Assembly: GCF_011612585.1 (NCBI RefSeq)
Contig: NZ_CP050133.1
Location: forward strand, 620,001-684,000
Length of the DNA: 64,000 bases
Source: Streptococcus cristatus ATCC 51100
GTDB lineage: Bacteria > Bacillota > Bacilli > Lactobacillales > Streptococcaceae
Direction: 5' to 3'
In this document: piece by piece, positions 29,165-39,063 of the stretch
Layout of the letters: each line of letters starts with the position of its first letter
Numbering within the stretch: position 1 is the first letter of the stretch
Made by a program: the position numbers and the translations under genes
The notes under the pieces: model-generated
What the model was told of the DNA's origin: nothing
Database searches by the model: none
Seen by the model: the letters and a program-made list of their open reading frames with translations, nothing else

Positions 29165-29260
29165 CTACGACTTTACAAGACACCACTACTTTAACATAAA
29201 GAAAAAGTAGTGAGTACTCTCTTCCGTCGGAGATTTCTTCACTACTAATCTTAGTATGTT
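29165..29260. other. Short hairpin-rich spacer between IS110 copy 2 and ISL3 remnant
   Basis: Two overlapping inverted repeats share the CACTACTTT/AAAGTAGTG arm (about 29190-29215) and GTAGTGA / TTCACTAC (about 29208-29247). No gene. It could be the edge of another decayed mobile element. Confidence 0.45.
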
Positions 29261-29261
29261 T

Positions 29262-29473
29262 GTCAACTGTAGTGGGTTGTTGAAAAGTTACAACCTGGAG
29301 AGGACCAAATTTGTTCTCTCCTTTTTGATATTCAAAGCGACGAGAATTCTAGTTTTAAAGTTGTCAAAGTTCCGAAAGCTAAAAGCGTTGCGTTTGAGTA
29401 GGTAAGATCTAAGGCGTTTATAATTTTAGATCCATAATTCCTACAGTGGTTTTACCCACTACAGAAATTATAG
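29262..29473 (-). mobile_element. ISL3-family insertion sequence remnant
   Basis: Starts with TTTGTCAACTGTAGTGGGTT, which resembles an ISL3/IS1167-type end. It contains only the last 43 codons of a transposase on the minus strand (29416-29288), with FRNFDNFKTRILVALNIKKE and a stop after LVLSRL. The right edge is an inverted repeat around 29434-29471 that again contains the complement of CTGTAGTGGGT. The interior of the element is deleted. Confidence 0.78.
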
Positions 29474-29474
29474 A

Positions 29475-29499
29475 TTTTCTCATTATTGGAGAAAAATTC
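29475..29499. repeat. 25-bp direct repeat, right border of island
   Basis: Identical to 14477-14501. Downstream of it the sequence runs straight into the pbp2b promoter region. Confidence 0.9.
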
Positions 29500-29547
29500 T
29501 TTTTCGATCCTTTTAGATTTCCATGCTTCATTGCTGGGGAAATGTGG

Positions 29548-29553
29548 TAAAAT
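29548..29553 (+). promoter_or_regulatory. pbp2b -10 region
   Basis: TAAAAT preceded by TGTGG (extended type), 34 bases before the start; no convincing -35. Confidence 0.45.
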
Positions 29554-29586
29554 AAAAGATAGATTTTTACGAGAATGAGAGAAGAA

Positions 29587-31632
29587 ATGTCTAAGAGGAA
29601 ATTTGATAGCCATTCTATCACAGGCCGACTCTACCTTCTATTTGGAATTGTCGGAGCCTTATTTTTGGTGCTGATCGCTCGTCTGGGCTACATGCAGGTC
29701 GTCAATCAAGAATTTTATACAGATAAATTAGCTAAAGCAAGTAAAACAAAGATAAAATCGAGTTCGGTTCGTGGGCAGATCTATGAAGCTTCAGGCAAGC
29801 CCCTGGTGGAGAACACAACCAAGCAAGTGGTGACCTTTACGCGAGATAATAAACTGACAGCAGAAGAAATCCGTGAAACAGCACAAAAGTTACTGCAGTA
29901 TGTGTCCGTGTCTGACCTAAAGGTGACCGAGCGCCAAGAAGTTGACTATTATCTGGCGGATAATAAAGTTTACCGAGAAGTGGTTGAAAAATTACCCAAG
30001 GAAGAAAAATTTGATACAGATGGCAATCGTTTACCTGAAGCCAAGATCTATAAGGCAGCAGCGGAGAGTATTGATCCAAGCCAGCTAGGCTATACAGATG
30101 AGGAAAAGAGGATTATCGCTCTATTTAGCCAGATGAATGCTGTTCCAAACTTTTCAACAGGGACGATTCAGACGGATGATTTGACGACGGAGCAGGTCGC
30201 TACGATTGCGTCCATCGGCAAAGAGCTTCCGGGTATTAGTATTTCAACCAGCTGGAACCGGAAAGTTTTGGAAACATCGTTGGCTTCAATTGTTGGTCAA
30301 ATTTCAACCGAAAAAACAGGTCTGCCAGCTGAGGAAGCGGATGACTATGTCAAGAAGGGCTATTCTCTGAATGACCGAGTGGGAATTTCTTATCTGGAAA
30401 AAGAGTATGAGTCTGTTTTACAAGGAAAACGAGCAGAGAAAGAAATTCGGCTGGACAAAAATGGCAACATGGAGAGCGTTGAGACCATTTCTGAGGGAAG
30501 CAAAGGGAACAACCTGAAGCTAACCGTAGATCTGACCTTCCAGCAGGGTGTTGAGGATATTCTTAGAAATGCCTTTAATATGGAGCTAGCCAAGGGCAAC
30601 GCCACCTATTCAGAAGGTGTCTATGCCGTGGCTATGGATCCCAATACGGGGTCAATCTTGGCCCTGGCTGGTGTCAAGCACGATCTGGAAACAGGCGATA
30701 TCTCAGCGGATGCGCTGGGTACCATTACAAATGTTTTCGTTCCAGGTTCTGTCGTCAAGGCGGCTACCTTAACCGCTGGTTGGCAGTACGGAGCTATTTC
30801 TGGGAATCAATCCTTGGTCGATCAGCCGATTCTTTTCGCGGGTTCTGCTCCCATCAATTCTTGGTTTACGGCCTATGGTTCTCGCTCTATTACAGCGGTG
30901 GAGGCGCTGGAATATTCGTCTAATACCTATATGGTTCAGGTGGCCCTAAATATGCTTGGGACTCCGTATAGCCCAAATATGGCCTTAGGAACCAACAACG
31001 TCGATGCTTCAATGAAAAAACTCCGTTCGACTTTTGCAGAATATGGTCTAGGGACTGAGACAGGAATTGATTTACCGACAGAATCTACAGGCTATATTCC
31101 CAAAAACTTCACAGTCAGCAATTATATTACGGATGCTTTTGGTCAGTTTGATAACTACACACCACTTCAGTTGGCTCAATATGCGTCGACAGTAGCCAAT
31201 AACGGTAAACGGGTAGCTCCGCATCTGGTTGAAGGTATTTACGCCAACAATGACCAAGGTGGACTGGGAGACTTGATTGAGAAGAAGGAAACAAAAGAAT
31301 TAAATCAGGTCAATATTTCTGAGGAAAATATGGCTCTGATAAAACAAGGTTTCTATCAGGTGGTTAATGGATGGAGTGGCTTTACAACTGGACGGACGAT
31401 TGCGCAGGGCGCTATGGTTTCTATCAGCGCCAAAACAGGTACTGCTGAAACCTTTGTCAACGGTGGTACATCTGCTATCAACACCAATGTTGTATCCTAT
31501 GCACCAAGCGATAATCCTAAAATAGCTGTAGCCGTGGTATTTCCGCACAATACTGACCTTTCCTCAACGGTCAGCCACAGTATCACCCGTGATATTATCA
31601 ACCTTTATAACCAACAGCACCCTATGAATTAG
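29587..31632 (+). CDS. pbp2b: Penicillin-binding protein 2b (class B transpeptidase)
   Basis: 681 residues. The start at 29587 ([10 protein letters not shown]) matches known PBP2b starts and has a close GAGAGAAG site; an ATG at 29575 is less likely. An N-terminal membrane helix is followed by the dimerisation domain and transpeptidase domain with all three motifs in order: SVVK ([11 protein letters not shown]), SSN (EYSSNTYMV) and KTG (SAKTGTAE). It crosslinks peptidoglycan during peripheral elongation and is a main beta-lactam target. The Thr after SSN, a known resistance position, is unchanged. It heads a pbp2b-recR-ddl-murF block. Confidence 0.96.
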   Translation: MSKRKFDSHSITGRLYLLFGIVGALFLVLIARLGYMQVVNQEFYTDKLAKASKTKIKSSSVRGQIYEASGKPLVENTTKQVVTFTRDNKLTAEEIRETAQKLLQYVSVSDLKVTERQEVDYYLADNKVYREVVEKLPKEEKFDTDGNRLPEAKIYKAAAESIDPSQLGYTDEEKRIIALFSQMNAVPNFSTGTIQTDDLTTEQVATIASIGKELPGISISTSWNRKVLETSLASIVGQISTEKTGLPAEEADDYVKKGYSLNDRVGISYLEKEYESVLQGKRAEKEIRLDKNGNMESVETISEGSKGNNLKLTVDLTFQQGVEDILRNAFNMELAKGNATYSEGVYAVAMDPNTGSILALAGVKHDLETGDISADALGTITNVFVPGSVVKAATLTAGWQYGAISGNQSLVDQPILFAGSAPINSWFTAYGSRSITAVEALEYSSNTYMVQVALNMLGTPYSPNMALGTNNVDASMKKLRSTFAEYGLGTETGIDLPTESTGYIPKNFTVSNYITDAFGQFDNYTPLQLAQYASTVANNGKRVAPHLVEGIYANNDQGGLGDLIEKKETKELNQVNISEENMALIKQGFYQVVNGWSGFTTGRTIAQGAMVSISAKTGTAETFVNGGTSAINTNVVSYAPSDNPKIAVAVVFPHNTDLSSTVSHSITRDIINLYNQQHPMN

Positions 31633-31682
31633 AAAGGAAAAGCAGTAGAATCGGATCAAGATTTTACTGCTCAACTATTATT

Positions 31683-32279
31683 ATGCTTTATCCAACTCCT
31701 ATCGCTAAATTGATTGATAGCTTTTCCAAACTGCCGGGGATCGGCATCAAGACAGCTACTCGTCTGGCCTTTTATACCATCGGGATGAGTGACGATGATG
31801 TCAATGAATTTGCCAAAAATCTACTAGCTGCCAAGCGTGAGCTGACTTACTGCTCTATCTGTGGCAATCTGACGGACGATGATCCTTGTGCTATCTGTAC
31901 GGATCAAACGCGCGATCAGACTGTGATTCTGATCGTTGAGGATAGCCGCGATGTGTCTGCTATGGAAAATATCCAAGAATACCACGGCCTTTATCATGTT
32001 CTCCACGGCCTCATCTCCCCCATGAACGGTGTAGGACCAGATGACATCAACCTCAAGAGTCTCTTGACTCGCTTGATGGACAGCCAAGTGACGGAAGTGA
32101 TTGTGGCTACTAATGCAACGGCTGACGGAGAAGCGACTTCTATGTATATTTCTCGAGTGCTCAAGCCTGCAGGCATCAAGGTGACTCGTCTGGCCCGCGG
32201 ATTGGCTGTCGGCGCTGATATCGAATACGCAGACGAAGTGACCCTGCTCCGAGCGATTGAAAATCGGACAGAATTGTAA
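31683..32279 (+). CDS. recR: Recombination mediator RecR
   Basis: 198 residues. N-terminal helix-hairpin-helix ([16 protein letters not shown]), a zinc finger of four cysteines ([16 protein letters not shown]) and a Toprim domain ([24 protein letters not shown]). RecR works with RecO and RecF to load RecA at gapped DNA. It lies 50 bp after pbp2b. I see no strong Shine-Dalgarno sequence before the ATG. Confidence 0.97.
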   Translation: MLYPTPIAKLIDSFSKLPGIGIKTATRLAFYTIGMSDDDVNEFAKNLLAAKRELTYCSICGNLTDDDPCAICTDQTRDQTVILIVEDSRDVSAMENIQEYHGLYHVLHGLISPMNGVGPDDINLKSLLTRLMDSQVTEVIVATNATADGEATSMYISRVLKPAGIKVTRLARGLAVGADIEYADEVTLLRAIENRTEL

Positions 32280-32285
32280 GATGAA

Positions 32286-32327
32286 AGAAAGATTTCCTGC
32301 TGAAAAACAGCTTTGGGAGTCTTTTTT
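32286..32327 (+). terminator. Probable recR terminator
   Basis: Imperfect stem AAGATTTCCTGCTG / CAGCTTTGGGAGTCTT followed by TTTTTT. Confidence 0.6.
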
Positions 32328-32427
32328 CTATTCAAAAATGCGGGGAAATATGGTATACTGAAACAGTCTAAAAAGAAGATGGGGCAACCCAAAATGAACT
32401 TATAGCTAGAAATGTTAGGATAAGATA

Positions 32428-33474
32428 ATGGTCAAACAAACCTTGATTTTACTATACGGTGGCCGCAGTGCTGAGCGAGAAGTTTCAGTCTTGTCGGCTG
32501 AGAGTGTCATGCGAGCTATCAACTATGACAAATTTTCTGTCAAGACTTATTTCATCACAAAAGCTGGCGATTTTATCAAGACGCAGGAATTCACAGAAAA
32601 GCCGTCTGCAGATGAAAAGCTCATGACTAATGCAACGGTTGATCTTTCACAGCAAGTCAAACCGAGTGATATTTATCAGGAAAATGCAGTTGTCTTTCCT
32701 GTTCTTCATGGTCCTATGGGCGAGGATGGCTCTATTCAAGGCTTTCTTGAAGTGCTGCGGCTTCCTTATGTGGGCTGCAATATCTTGTCTTCAAGTGTTG
32801 CCATGGACAAAATCACTACCAAACGTATTCTGGAATCTGCTGGAATCCCACAGGTTCCTTATGTAGCAGTGATTGAGGGTGAAAATCTGGAAGAAAAAAT
32901 TGCCGAAATCGAAGAAAAATTGACTTATCCGATTTTTACCAAACCGTCTAACATGGGCTCTAGTGTCGGTATTTCTAAGTCTGATAATCAAGAGGAGCTG
33001 CGGGCGGCGTTGGATTTGGCCTTCAAGTACGACAGCCGTGTCTTGGTTGAGCAGGGAGTCAATGCGCGTGAGATTGAGGTTGGTCTCTTAGGAAATTATG
33101 ACGTTAAGAGTACCTTGCCGGGCGAAGTGGTCAAAGATGTGGCTTTCTACGACTATGAAGCCAAGTATATTGACAATAAGATTACCATGGATATTCCTGC
33201 AAAAATCTCGGATGAGGTTATTTCAGTCATGCGTACGAATGCTGAGACAGCCTTTCGTGCCTTGGGCGGACAGGGATTGGCGCGCTGCGATTTCTTTTAT
33301 ACCGAAGAGGGGGACATCTTCCTCAATGAGCTCAATACCATGCCTGGCTTTACTCAATGGTCTATGTATCCCTTACTTTGGGAAAATATGGGACTGCCTT
33401 ATTCTGAGTTGATTGAGAAATTGGTAAATCTAGCTGAAGAGGCCTTTGCTAAGAGAGAAGCGCATCTTTTATAA
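32428..33474 (+). CDS. ddl: D-alanine--D-alanine ligase
   Basis: 348 residues. N-terminal [33 protein letters not shown], the ATP-grasp loop [13 protein letters not shown] and the metal-binding [12 protein letters not shown] are all present. It joins two D-Ala using ATP, providing the dipeptide that MurF (next gene) adds to the UDP-MurNAc tripeptide. It is separated from murF by a promoter-like site and hairpin. Confidence 0.97.
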   Translation: MVKQTLILLYGGRSAEREVSVLSAESVMRAINYDKFSVKTYFITKAGDFIKTQEFTEKPSADEKLMTNATVDLSQQVKPSDIYQENAVVFPVLHGPMGEDGSIQGFLEVLRLPYVGCNILSSSVAMDKITTKRILESAGIPQVPYVAVIEGENLEEKIAEIEEKLTYPIFTKPSNMGSSVGISKSDNQEELRAALDLAFKYDSRVLVEQGVNAREIEVGLLGNYDVKSTLPGEVVKDVAFYDYEAKYIDNKITMDIPAKISDEVISVMRTNAETAFRALGGQGLARCDFFYTEEGDIFLNELNTMPGFTQWSMYPLLWENMGLPYSELIEKLVNLAEEAFAKREAHLL

Positions 33475-33477
33475 TTA

Positions 33478-33549
33478 TGATATAATAGAGGGACTGAGAT
33501 GACAGACTGAGTGTTCAACATTTGGTCTGGGCTCACTCCCTTCTTTTTT
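33478..33549 (+). promoter_or_regulatory. Extended -10 promoter followed by terminator-like hairpin ahead of murF
   Basis: TGATATAAT (33478-33486) is followed by a long inverted repeat, GGGACTGAG (33490-33498) with CTCACTCCC (33532-33540), an inner CAGAC/GTCTG pair, and TTCTTTTTT. Read through from ddl it is a terminator. Read from the local promoter it could be an attenuator or a short RNA of about 55 nt. Confidence 0.55.
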
Positions 33550-33578
33550 GGGAAAAAGCGGAAAAATGAGTTGAAAAC

Positions 33579-34952
33579 ATGAAATTAAATTTATATGAAA
33601 TAGCAGAAGTCTTGGCTGCCAAAAATGATGTCACTCAGTTTGAAAATGTGACTTTTCGAAATGCTGAATTTGACAGCCGTTTGATTGAGGCGGGGGATCT
33701 TTTTATCCCGCTTAAGGGCGCGCGTGACGGCCATGACTTTATCGCGACAGCTTTTGCTCAGGGAGCTGCAGCTACCTTGTCTGAGCGTCCAATAGCAGAA
33801 GGACCTTACGTCTTGGTCGATGATGTGCTGGCGGCCTTTCAAGGCTTGGCTCAATACTATCTGGAAAAGACAGGCGTAGATGTGCTAGCTGTGACGGGCT
33901 CCAATGGGAAGACCACAACCAAGGATATGCTGGCTCAGCTACTGGCTACTAGCTACAAAACCTATAAAACCCAGGGCAACTATAATAATGAAATCGGTCT
34001 GCCCTACACGGTGCTCCACATGCCAGACGACACAGAAAAGCTAGTTTTGGAAATGGGACAGGATCATTTGGGAGATATTCATCTTCTGTCTGAAATTGCC
34101 AAGCCAAAGACTGGCATTGTGACCTTGGTTGGTGAAGCTCACTTAGAATTTTTCGGAAGCCGTACGGAGATTGCTAAAGGCAAGATGCAAATTGCAGATG
34201 GCATGAGGAAAGGTGGTCTGCTCTTGGCTCCAGCTGACAAGATTGTCAATGACTTTCTGCCAGACCAGCAAAAAGTAGTCCGCTTTGGTCCCGATGCAGA
34301 TATTTGTCTGACGCGTCTAGAAGAGCGCAAGGACAGCTTGACCTTTGAAGCGAATTTTATGGAGCTGGTGATTGACTTGCCCGTGACTGGCAAATACAAT
34401 GCGACCAACGCTATGATCGCCTCTTACGTTGCCTTGCAGGAGGGTGTCAGTGAGTCGGCGATCCGTCAGGCTTTTGCCCAGCTGGAATTGACCCGCAATC
34501 GAACCGAGTGGAAGAAGGCGGCTAATGGGGCCGATATCCTGTCAGATGTCTACAACGCCAATCCAACAGCCATGCGTCTGATTCTTGAGACTTTTTCAAC
34601 GATTCCAGCCAGTCAGGGCGGCCGCAAGGCTGCGGTATTAGCCGATATGAAAGAGCTGGGAGCTGACTCCAAGCTCATGCACGGAGCCATGATTACCAGT
34701 CTCAATCCAGAGATTATAACCGATCTTTTCCTCTATGGAGAGGATATGGAAGCCCTCTATGTCTATGCTCGGGAAATCTATCCACCAAATCGGGTGCATT
34801 ATTTTGTCAAAAATGCTGACAAAGACCAGTTTGAAGATTTGACCAAGACCGTTAAGACTTGGTTGCAATCTGCCGACCAAATCTTGCTCAAGGGCAGTAA
34901 TTCTATGAAGTTGGATAAACTAGTGGAGGCCTTGGAGCATGGGGACAAGTGA
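33579..34952 (+). CDS. murF: UDP-N-acetylmuramoyl-tripeptide--D-alanyl-D-alanine ligase
   Basis: 457 residues. The P-loop VTGSNGKTTTKDML, the LEMGQDHLGDI segment and YNANPTAMR are Mur-ligase motifs. It adds D-Ala-D-Ala to the UDP-MurNAc tripeptide, the last cytosolic peptide step. Its 3' end overlaps the NUDIX gene by 14 bp, so the two are co-transcribed. Confidence 0.96.
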   Translation: MKLNLYEIAEVLAAKNDVTQFENVTFRNAEFDSRLIEAGDLFIPLKGARDGHDFIATAFAQGAAATLSERPIAEGPYVLVDDVLAAFQGLAQYYLEKTGVDVLAVTGSNGKTTTKDMLAQLLATSYKTYKTQGNYNNEIGLPYTVLHMPDDTEKLVLEMGQDHLGDIHLLSEIAKPKTGIVTLVGEAHLEFFGSRTEIAKGKMQIADGMRKGGLLLAPADKIVNDFLPDQQKVVRFGPDADICLTRLEERKDSLTFEANFMELVIDLPVTGKYNATNAMIASYVALQEGVSESAIRQAFAQLELTRNRTEWKKAANGADILSDVYNANPTAMRLILETFSTIPASQGGRKAAVLADMKELGADSKLMHGAMITSLNPEIITDLFLYGEDMEALYVYAREIYPPNRVHYFVKNADKDQFEDLTKTVKTWLQSADQILLKGSNSMKLDKLVEALEHGDK

Positions 34953-35550
34953 TACAGCTTTAATTTTGCAACGACTGCTGGCTATAACGGATACAGGTTT
35001 GTCTTTTGCAGCAAGTGACTTTGATCGAGAACGCTATACGGATATCAGAGACAATCTGAATCAGCTGCTTAGCGAGACCAGTCATCTGGAACCGGATGAG
35101 CTGTCTGACTTGCTCCGTCCGACAGATTTTTATGCGACTCCTTTGGTCGATGTCCGAGCTTTTATCGTTCAGCAGGGCAAGATTTGTCTAGTACGAGGAC
35201 AGCAAGAGGAGACATGGGCTCTGCCGGGTGGTTTCTGCGAAGTAGGCTTATCTCCCAAAGAAAATATAGTAAAAGAAATTCAGGAAGAAACGGGATTTCA
35301 AGCTAGCGTAGTGCGCTTGCTGGCTGTCTTTGATAGCAATAAATTTCAGCCACAAAGTAAGCAGTATGTCAAGCTTGTGTTTGAATGTCAGCTGAAAGAG
35401 GGAGATTTTCACCCCAATTTAGAAATTGCCGAGCTGAGTTTCTTTGCCCCACAGAATTTGCCTCTTTTATCCGAGAAAAGGATAACAAAAGAGCAGATGC
35501 AGCTTCTCTGGGATATTTATCAGAATCAGCAAGAACAATATATAGACTAG
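34939..35550 (+). CDS. NUDIX hydrolase with N-terminal helical domain
   Basis: 203 residues. About 60 N-terminal residues form a helical segment seen in one NUDIX subgroup. The NUDIX box is at about residues 97-119 (GFCEVGLSPKENIVKEIQEE plus TGF). The usual REUXEE reads KEIQEE, a conservative Lys for Arg change that keeps the metal-binding glutamates. Such enzymes cleave nucleoside diphosphates linked to another group; the substrate is unknown. It overlaps murF by 14 bp. Confidence 0.85.
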   Translation: MGTSDTALILQRLLAITDTGLSFAASDFDRERYTDIRDNLNQLLSETSHLEPDELSDLLRPTDFYATPLVDVRAFIVQQGKICLVRGQQEETWALPGGFCEVGLSPKENIVKEIQEETGFQASVVRLLAVFDSNKFQPQSKQYVKLVFECQLKEGDFHPNLEIAELSFFAPQNLPLLSEKRITKEQMQLLWDIYQNQQEQYID

Positions 35551-35741
35551 ATTGAAGTTGATGCTGACTAGATGCTTATATCCAGTAGACCAGATAATCT
35601 AGCTCAATCTGTCCAGAGTTGTAATGGCCAGAAGCTATTACTCTAGGAAGTTGAAAACTTTTTGAAAAAAATTAAGGACTTTGCTAGGAAGAGCAAGCCC
35701 AGTGGCCTTAAAAATTATTTATTAGGATGAAAATTTAAAAG

Positions 35742-36434
35742 ATGAATTTACTAGATTTTTTTACTAGTCACAAAACAGAACCGCCTGTGATGACGCCTTT
35801 TGCTTATATTCTGCTTTTGATGAGCCTAGTGTCCGTCATCTATGTTGCTAGTCGTTATTTTGAACAAAAGAAAGTGCAGACTTTTTTTAGAGTTGCCCAA
35901 ATCGTGCAATTAGTCTCTTTGTATGGCTGGTACTTGGTTATTCAGGAGCCTTTGTCGGAGAGTCTCCCCTTGTATCATTGCCGAGTCGCTATGTTTGCTG
36001 TCTTGCTACTGCCAGATAAAGTAGCTTATAAGCAATATTTCGCCTTATTGGGAGTATTTGGACCGATTTGCGCCATTGTCTATCCGATTTTGGACCCCTA
36101 TCCATTTCCGCATATCACGCTATTTTCATTTTTCATCGGTCATTTAGCCCTTTTAGGCAATTCGATTATTTACCTGATGAAGCATTATGATAGACTAAAT
36201 CTGTCCTATCGCCGTATCGTAGAAATCACCTTTGGCTTAGATTTCCTCATCTTACTTGGAAATATTGCATTCGGGGGCAACTACGGTTTCTTAAAGGAGC
36301 CACCTCTGGTAGGAGATCATGGTATGCTTGGCAACTATATGATCGTGTCTGTGGTCTTAGCGACTGCCTTGCTTCTATTTTCTTACTTGTTCAAAGAAAT
36401 GAAGGAAAGACAGGCAGAGCGATTGACCCAATAA
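35742..36434 (+). CDS. TIGR02206/YwaF-type integral membrane protein, copy 1
   Basis: 230 residues with about 7 hydrophobic helices. Conserved features are an EPP start motif, LPLYHCR at the end of a helix, LLPDK, a GNSIIYLMKHYD loop and GGNYGFLKEPP near the C-terminus. Related proteins are annotated as YwaF or TIGR02206, with no proven function. It is followed after 108 bp by a paralogue, so the pair arose by tandem duplication. Confidence 0.75.
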   Translation: MNLLDFFTSHKTEPPVMTPFAYILLLMSLVSVIYVASRYFEQKKVQTFFRVAQIVQLVSLYGWYLVIQEPLSESLPLYHCRVAMFAVLLLPDKVAYKQYFALLGVFGPICAIVYPILDPYPFPHITLFSFFIGHLALLGNSIIYLMKHYDRLNLSYRRIVEITFGLDFLILLGNIAFGGNYGFLKEPPLVGDHGMLGNYMIVSVVLATALLLFSYLFKEMKERQAERLTQ

Positions 36435-36542
36435 AGATTGGAAGAGGAAATGATTTCTCTAGCAACTAGGAAAATTCTGCCTAGATTTTCAATCTGACTG
36501 CGAGTTTGAACATACAGATTTTAAAAGTAGAAAGGAAACTGG

Positions 36543-37223
36543 ATGCATCATTTTTTGACTACCAACCAAACTGAACCACCCTTTGTTTCAGCATTGGCCT
36601 ATTCTTTGATGATGGCATTGCTTTTGCTGTCTATCTACGCATCGATAAAATACCATAAGAATCCTAGCTTTATCAAAAGCATGAAAATTCTTCAATTGTG
36701 CCAACTGGCAGTTCTTTATAGCTGGTATGTGGGTTTTCAGCTTCCTCTTGCAAATAGTCTGCCTTTGTACCATTGCCGTTTGGCCATGTTTGCGGTGGTC
36801 TTTCTGCCAGATAAATGGCCCAGCAAGCAGTATTTCGCTCTTTTAGGAGCCAGCGGGGCAGTCTTCGCCCTCGGCTATCCAGTCTTTGATCCTTATGATT
36901 TCCCGCATATTACCAGCTTCTCTTTCCTGATTGGTCACTATGCCCTCTTGGTTAATTCCCTGATTTATCTGATGAATCACTACGACAAGACCCAGCTCAA
37001 GAAATATACGATTGTCCTCTATACTTTTGTGCTTGATGCCTTTCTTGTCGGTGTTAATCAAGTGACGGGTGGGAATTACGGTCTGCTAAAAAGCCCGCCT
37101 TTTATCAGCCAGCACAATCTTTTAGTAAAATATCTAGCTGTGTCGATTATTTTGTCCGCTACCTTGCTTCTTTTTGATGAAATATTTAAGAAACGGTGGA
37201 AAAAGCAGCTAGAAATTGTTTAA
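36543..37223 (+). CDS. TIGR02206/YwaF-type integral membrane protein, copy 2
   Basis: 226 residues, same fold and motif order as the gene upstream: TEPPF, LPLYHCRLAMFAVVFLPDKW, PHITSFSFLIGHYALLVNSL and GGNYGLLKSPP. The two differ at many positions, so the duplication is old. The absolutely retained YHCR and GGNYG motifs suggest a shared active or binding site in the membrane. Function unknown. Confidence 0.75.
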   Translation: MHHFLTTNQTEPPFVSALAYSLMMALLLLSIYASIKYHKNPSFIKSMKILQLCQLAVLYSWYVGFQLPLANSLPLYHCRLAMFAVVFLPDKWPSKQYFALLGASGAVFALGYPVFDPYDFPHITSFSFLIGHYALLVNSLIYLMNHYDKTQLKKYTIVLYTFVLDAFLVGVNQVTGGNYGLLKSPPFISQHNLLVKYLAVSIILSATLLLFDEIFKKRWKKQLEIV

Positions 37224-37232
37224 AATGAAATT

Positions 37233-37270
37233 TTGTAGCTCCTGTCAAGTTTAGTTGGCAGGACTTTTCT
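37233..37270 (+). terminator. Terminator after the membrane protein pair
   Basis: TCCTGTCAA-gttta-GTTGGCAGGA stem followed by CTTTTCTT. Confidence 0.75.
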
Positions 37271-37400
37271 TAAATCTGATTTTAATCTCACTCTTTGCAA
37301 TTTTCCTCTTTAGCAGTGTCATTGTCAAATTTTAAGACAAATTTGACAAAAATAAAGAATAGAATCGCTGGAAAGAGCGATTTTTATGTTCTTCAGATAA

Positions 37401-37429
37401 TTGAAAAAAAGCGCTAAATCCGCTATAAT
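37401..37429 (+). promoter_or_regulatory. prfC promoter
   Basis: TTGAAA (37401-37406), 17-base spacer, TATAAT (37424-37429); 90 bp leader to the start codon. Confidence 0.75.
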
Positions 37430-37518
37430 AGGTAGGTTGAAAGGATTAGAATATTCCAATGTAAAATATAAAAATACTGACATTCACCATTATCCTAAAA
37501 TGAAAGAAAGAGAAGAAA

Positions 37519-39063
37519 ATGACTTTACAAGAAGAAATTAAGAAACGACGTACCTTTGCCATTATTTCCCACCCAGACGCGGGGAAAACGACCATCACTG
37601 AGCAGTTGCTCTACTTTGGGGGCGAAATTCGTGAGGCTGGTACTGTAAAAGGTAAGAAGACAGGGACTTTTGCCAAGTCTGACTGGATGGATATCGAGAA
37701 ACAACGTGGGATTTCGGTAACCTCATCTGTTATGCAGTTTGACTACGACGGCAAACGCGTCAATATCCTAGACACACCAGGGCACGAGGACTTCTCTGAA
37801 GATACCTATCGGACCTTGATGGCGGTGGATGCTGCGGTCATGGTCGTGGACTCTGCCAAGGGTATTGAGGCCCAAACCAAGAAATTGTTTGAGGTTGTCA
37901 AACACCGTGGAATTCCCGTCTTTACCTTTATGAACAAGCTGGACCGTGATGGACGTGAGCCACTAGACCTCTTGCAAGAATTGGAAGAAGTCTTGGGCAT
38001 CGCCAGCTACCCTATGAACTGGCCAATCGGGATGGGGAAAGCCTTTGAGGGTCTCTATGACCTCTATAACCAACGTTTGGAGCTCTATAAAGGGGATGAG
38101 CGTTTTGCTAGTTTAGAAGACGGAGACAAACTTTTTGCGAGCAATCCTTTCTATGAGCAAGTCAAGGATGATATCGAACTCTTAAATGAAGCAGGAAACG
38201 AGTTTTCAGAGGAAGCTATTTTAGCTGGTGAGTTAACCCCAGTCTTCTTCGGTTCAGCCCTGACTAACTTTGGGGTGCAGACCTTCCTTGAGACCTTCCT
38301 CAAGTTTGCTCCAGAACCTCATGGACACAAGAAAACAGACGGAGAAATTGTGGATCCTTATGACAAGGATTTCTCAGGATTCGTCTTTAAAATCCAAGCC
38401 AACATGGACCCTCGTCACCGTGACCGTATTGCCTTTGTCCGTATCGTATCGGGGGAATTTGAGCGCGGTATGAGTGTCAATCTGCCTCGTACTGGGAAGA
38501 CTGCTAAACTGTCGAATGTTACTCAGTTTATGGCGGAAAGTCGTGAGAATGTAACCAATGCCGTAGCAGGAGATATTATCGGAGTTTACGATACCGGTAC
38601 TTATCAAGTTGGGGACACCTTGACGGTTGGAAAAAATAAGTTTGAATTTGAACCACTGCCCACCTTTACACCTGAGATTTTCATGAAAGTTTCTGCTAAG
38701 AACGTCATGAAGCAAAAATCCTTCCACAAGGGGATTGAGCAGTTGGTTCAAGAGGGAGCCATTCAGCTTTATAAGAATTACCAAACAGGCGAGTACATGC
38801 TGGGCGCCGTCGGCCAACTCCAGTTTGAAGTCTTTAAACACCGCATGGAAGGCGAGTACAATGCAGAAGTGGTTATGAGCCCAATGGGTAAAAAGACGGT
38901 TCGTTGGATCAAGCCGGAAGACCTAGACGAGCGCATGTCTTCAAGCCGCAATATCTTGGCCAAAGACCGCTTTGACCAACCAGTCTTCCTCTTTGAAAAT
39001 GACTTTGCCCTCCGCTGGTTTGCGGACAAGTATCCAGATGTAGAGTTAGAAGAGAAGATGTAA
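37519..39063 (+). CDS. prfC: Peptide chain release factor 3
   Basis: 514 residues. Translational GTPase motifs G1 ([10 protein letters not shown]), G3 (DTPGHEDF) and G4 (NKLDRDG) are followed by the RF3-specific domains ([20 protein letters not shown]). RF3 uses GTP to recycle RF1/RF2 from the ribosome after termination. It has its own promoter at 37401. Confidence 0.97.
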   Translation: MTLQEEIKKRRTFAIISHPDAGKTTITEQLLYFGGEIREAGTVKGKKTGTFAKSDWMDIEKQRGISVTSSVMQFDYDGKRVNILDTPGHEDFSEDTYRTLMAVDAAVMVVDSAKGIEAQTKKLFEVVKHRGIPVFTFMNKLDRDGREPLDLLQELEEVLGIASYPMNWPIGMGKAFEGLYDLYNQRLELYKGDERFASLEDGDKLFASNPFYEQVKDDIELLNEAGNEFSEEAILAGELTPVFFGSALTNFGVQTFLETFLKFAPEPHGHKKTDGEIVDPYDKDFSGFVFKIQANMDPRHRDRIAFVRIVSGEFERGMSVNLPRTGKTAKLSNVTQFMAESRENVTNAVAGDIIGVYDTGTYQVGDTLTVGKNKFEFEPLPTFTPEIFMKVSAKNVMKQKSFHKGIEQLVQEGAIQLYKNYQTGEYMLGAVGQLQFEVFKHRMEGEYNAEVVMSPMGKKTVRWIKPEDLDERMSSSRNILAKDRFDQPVFLFENDFALRWFADKYPDVELEEKM

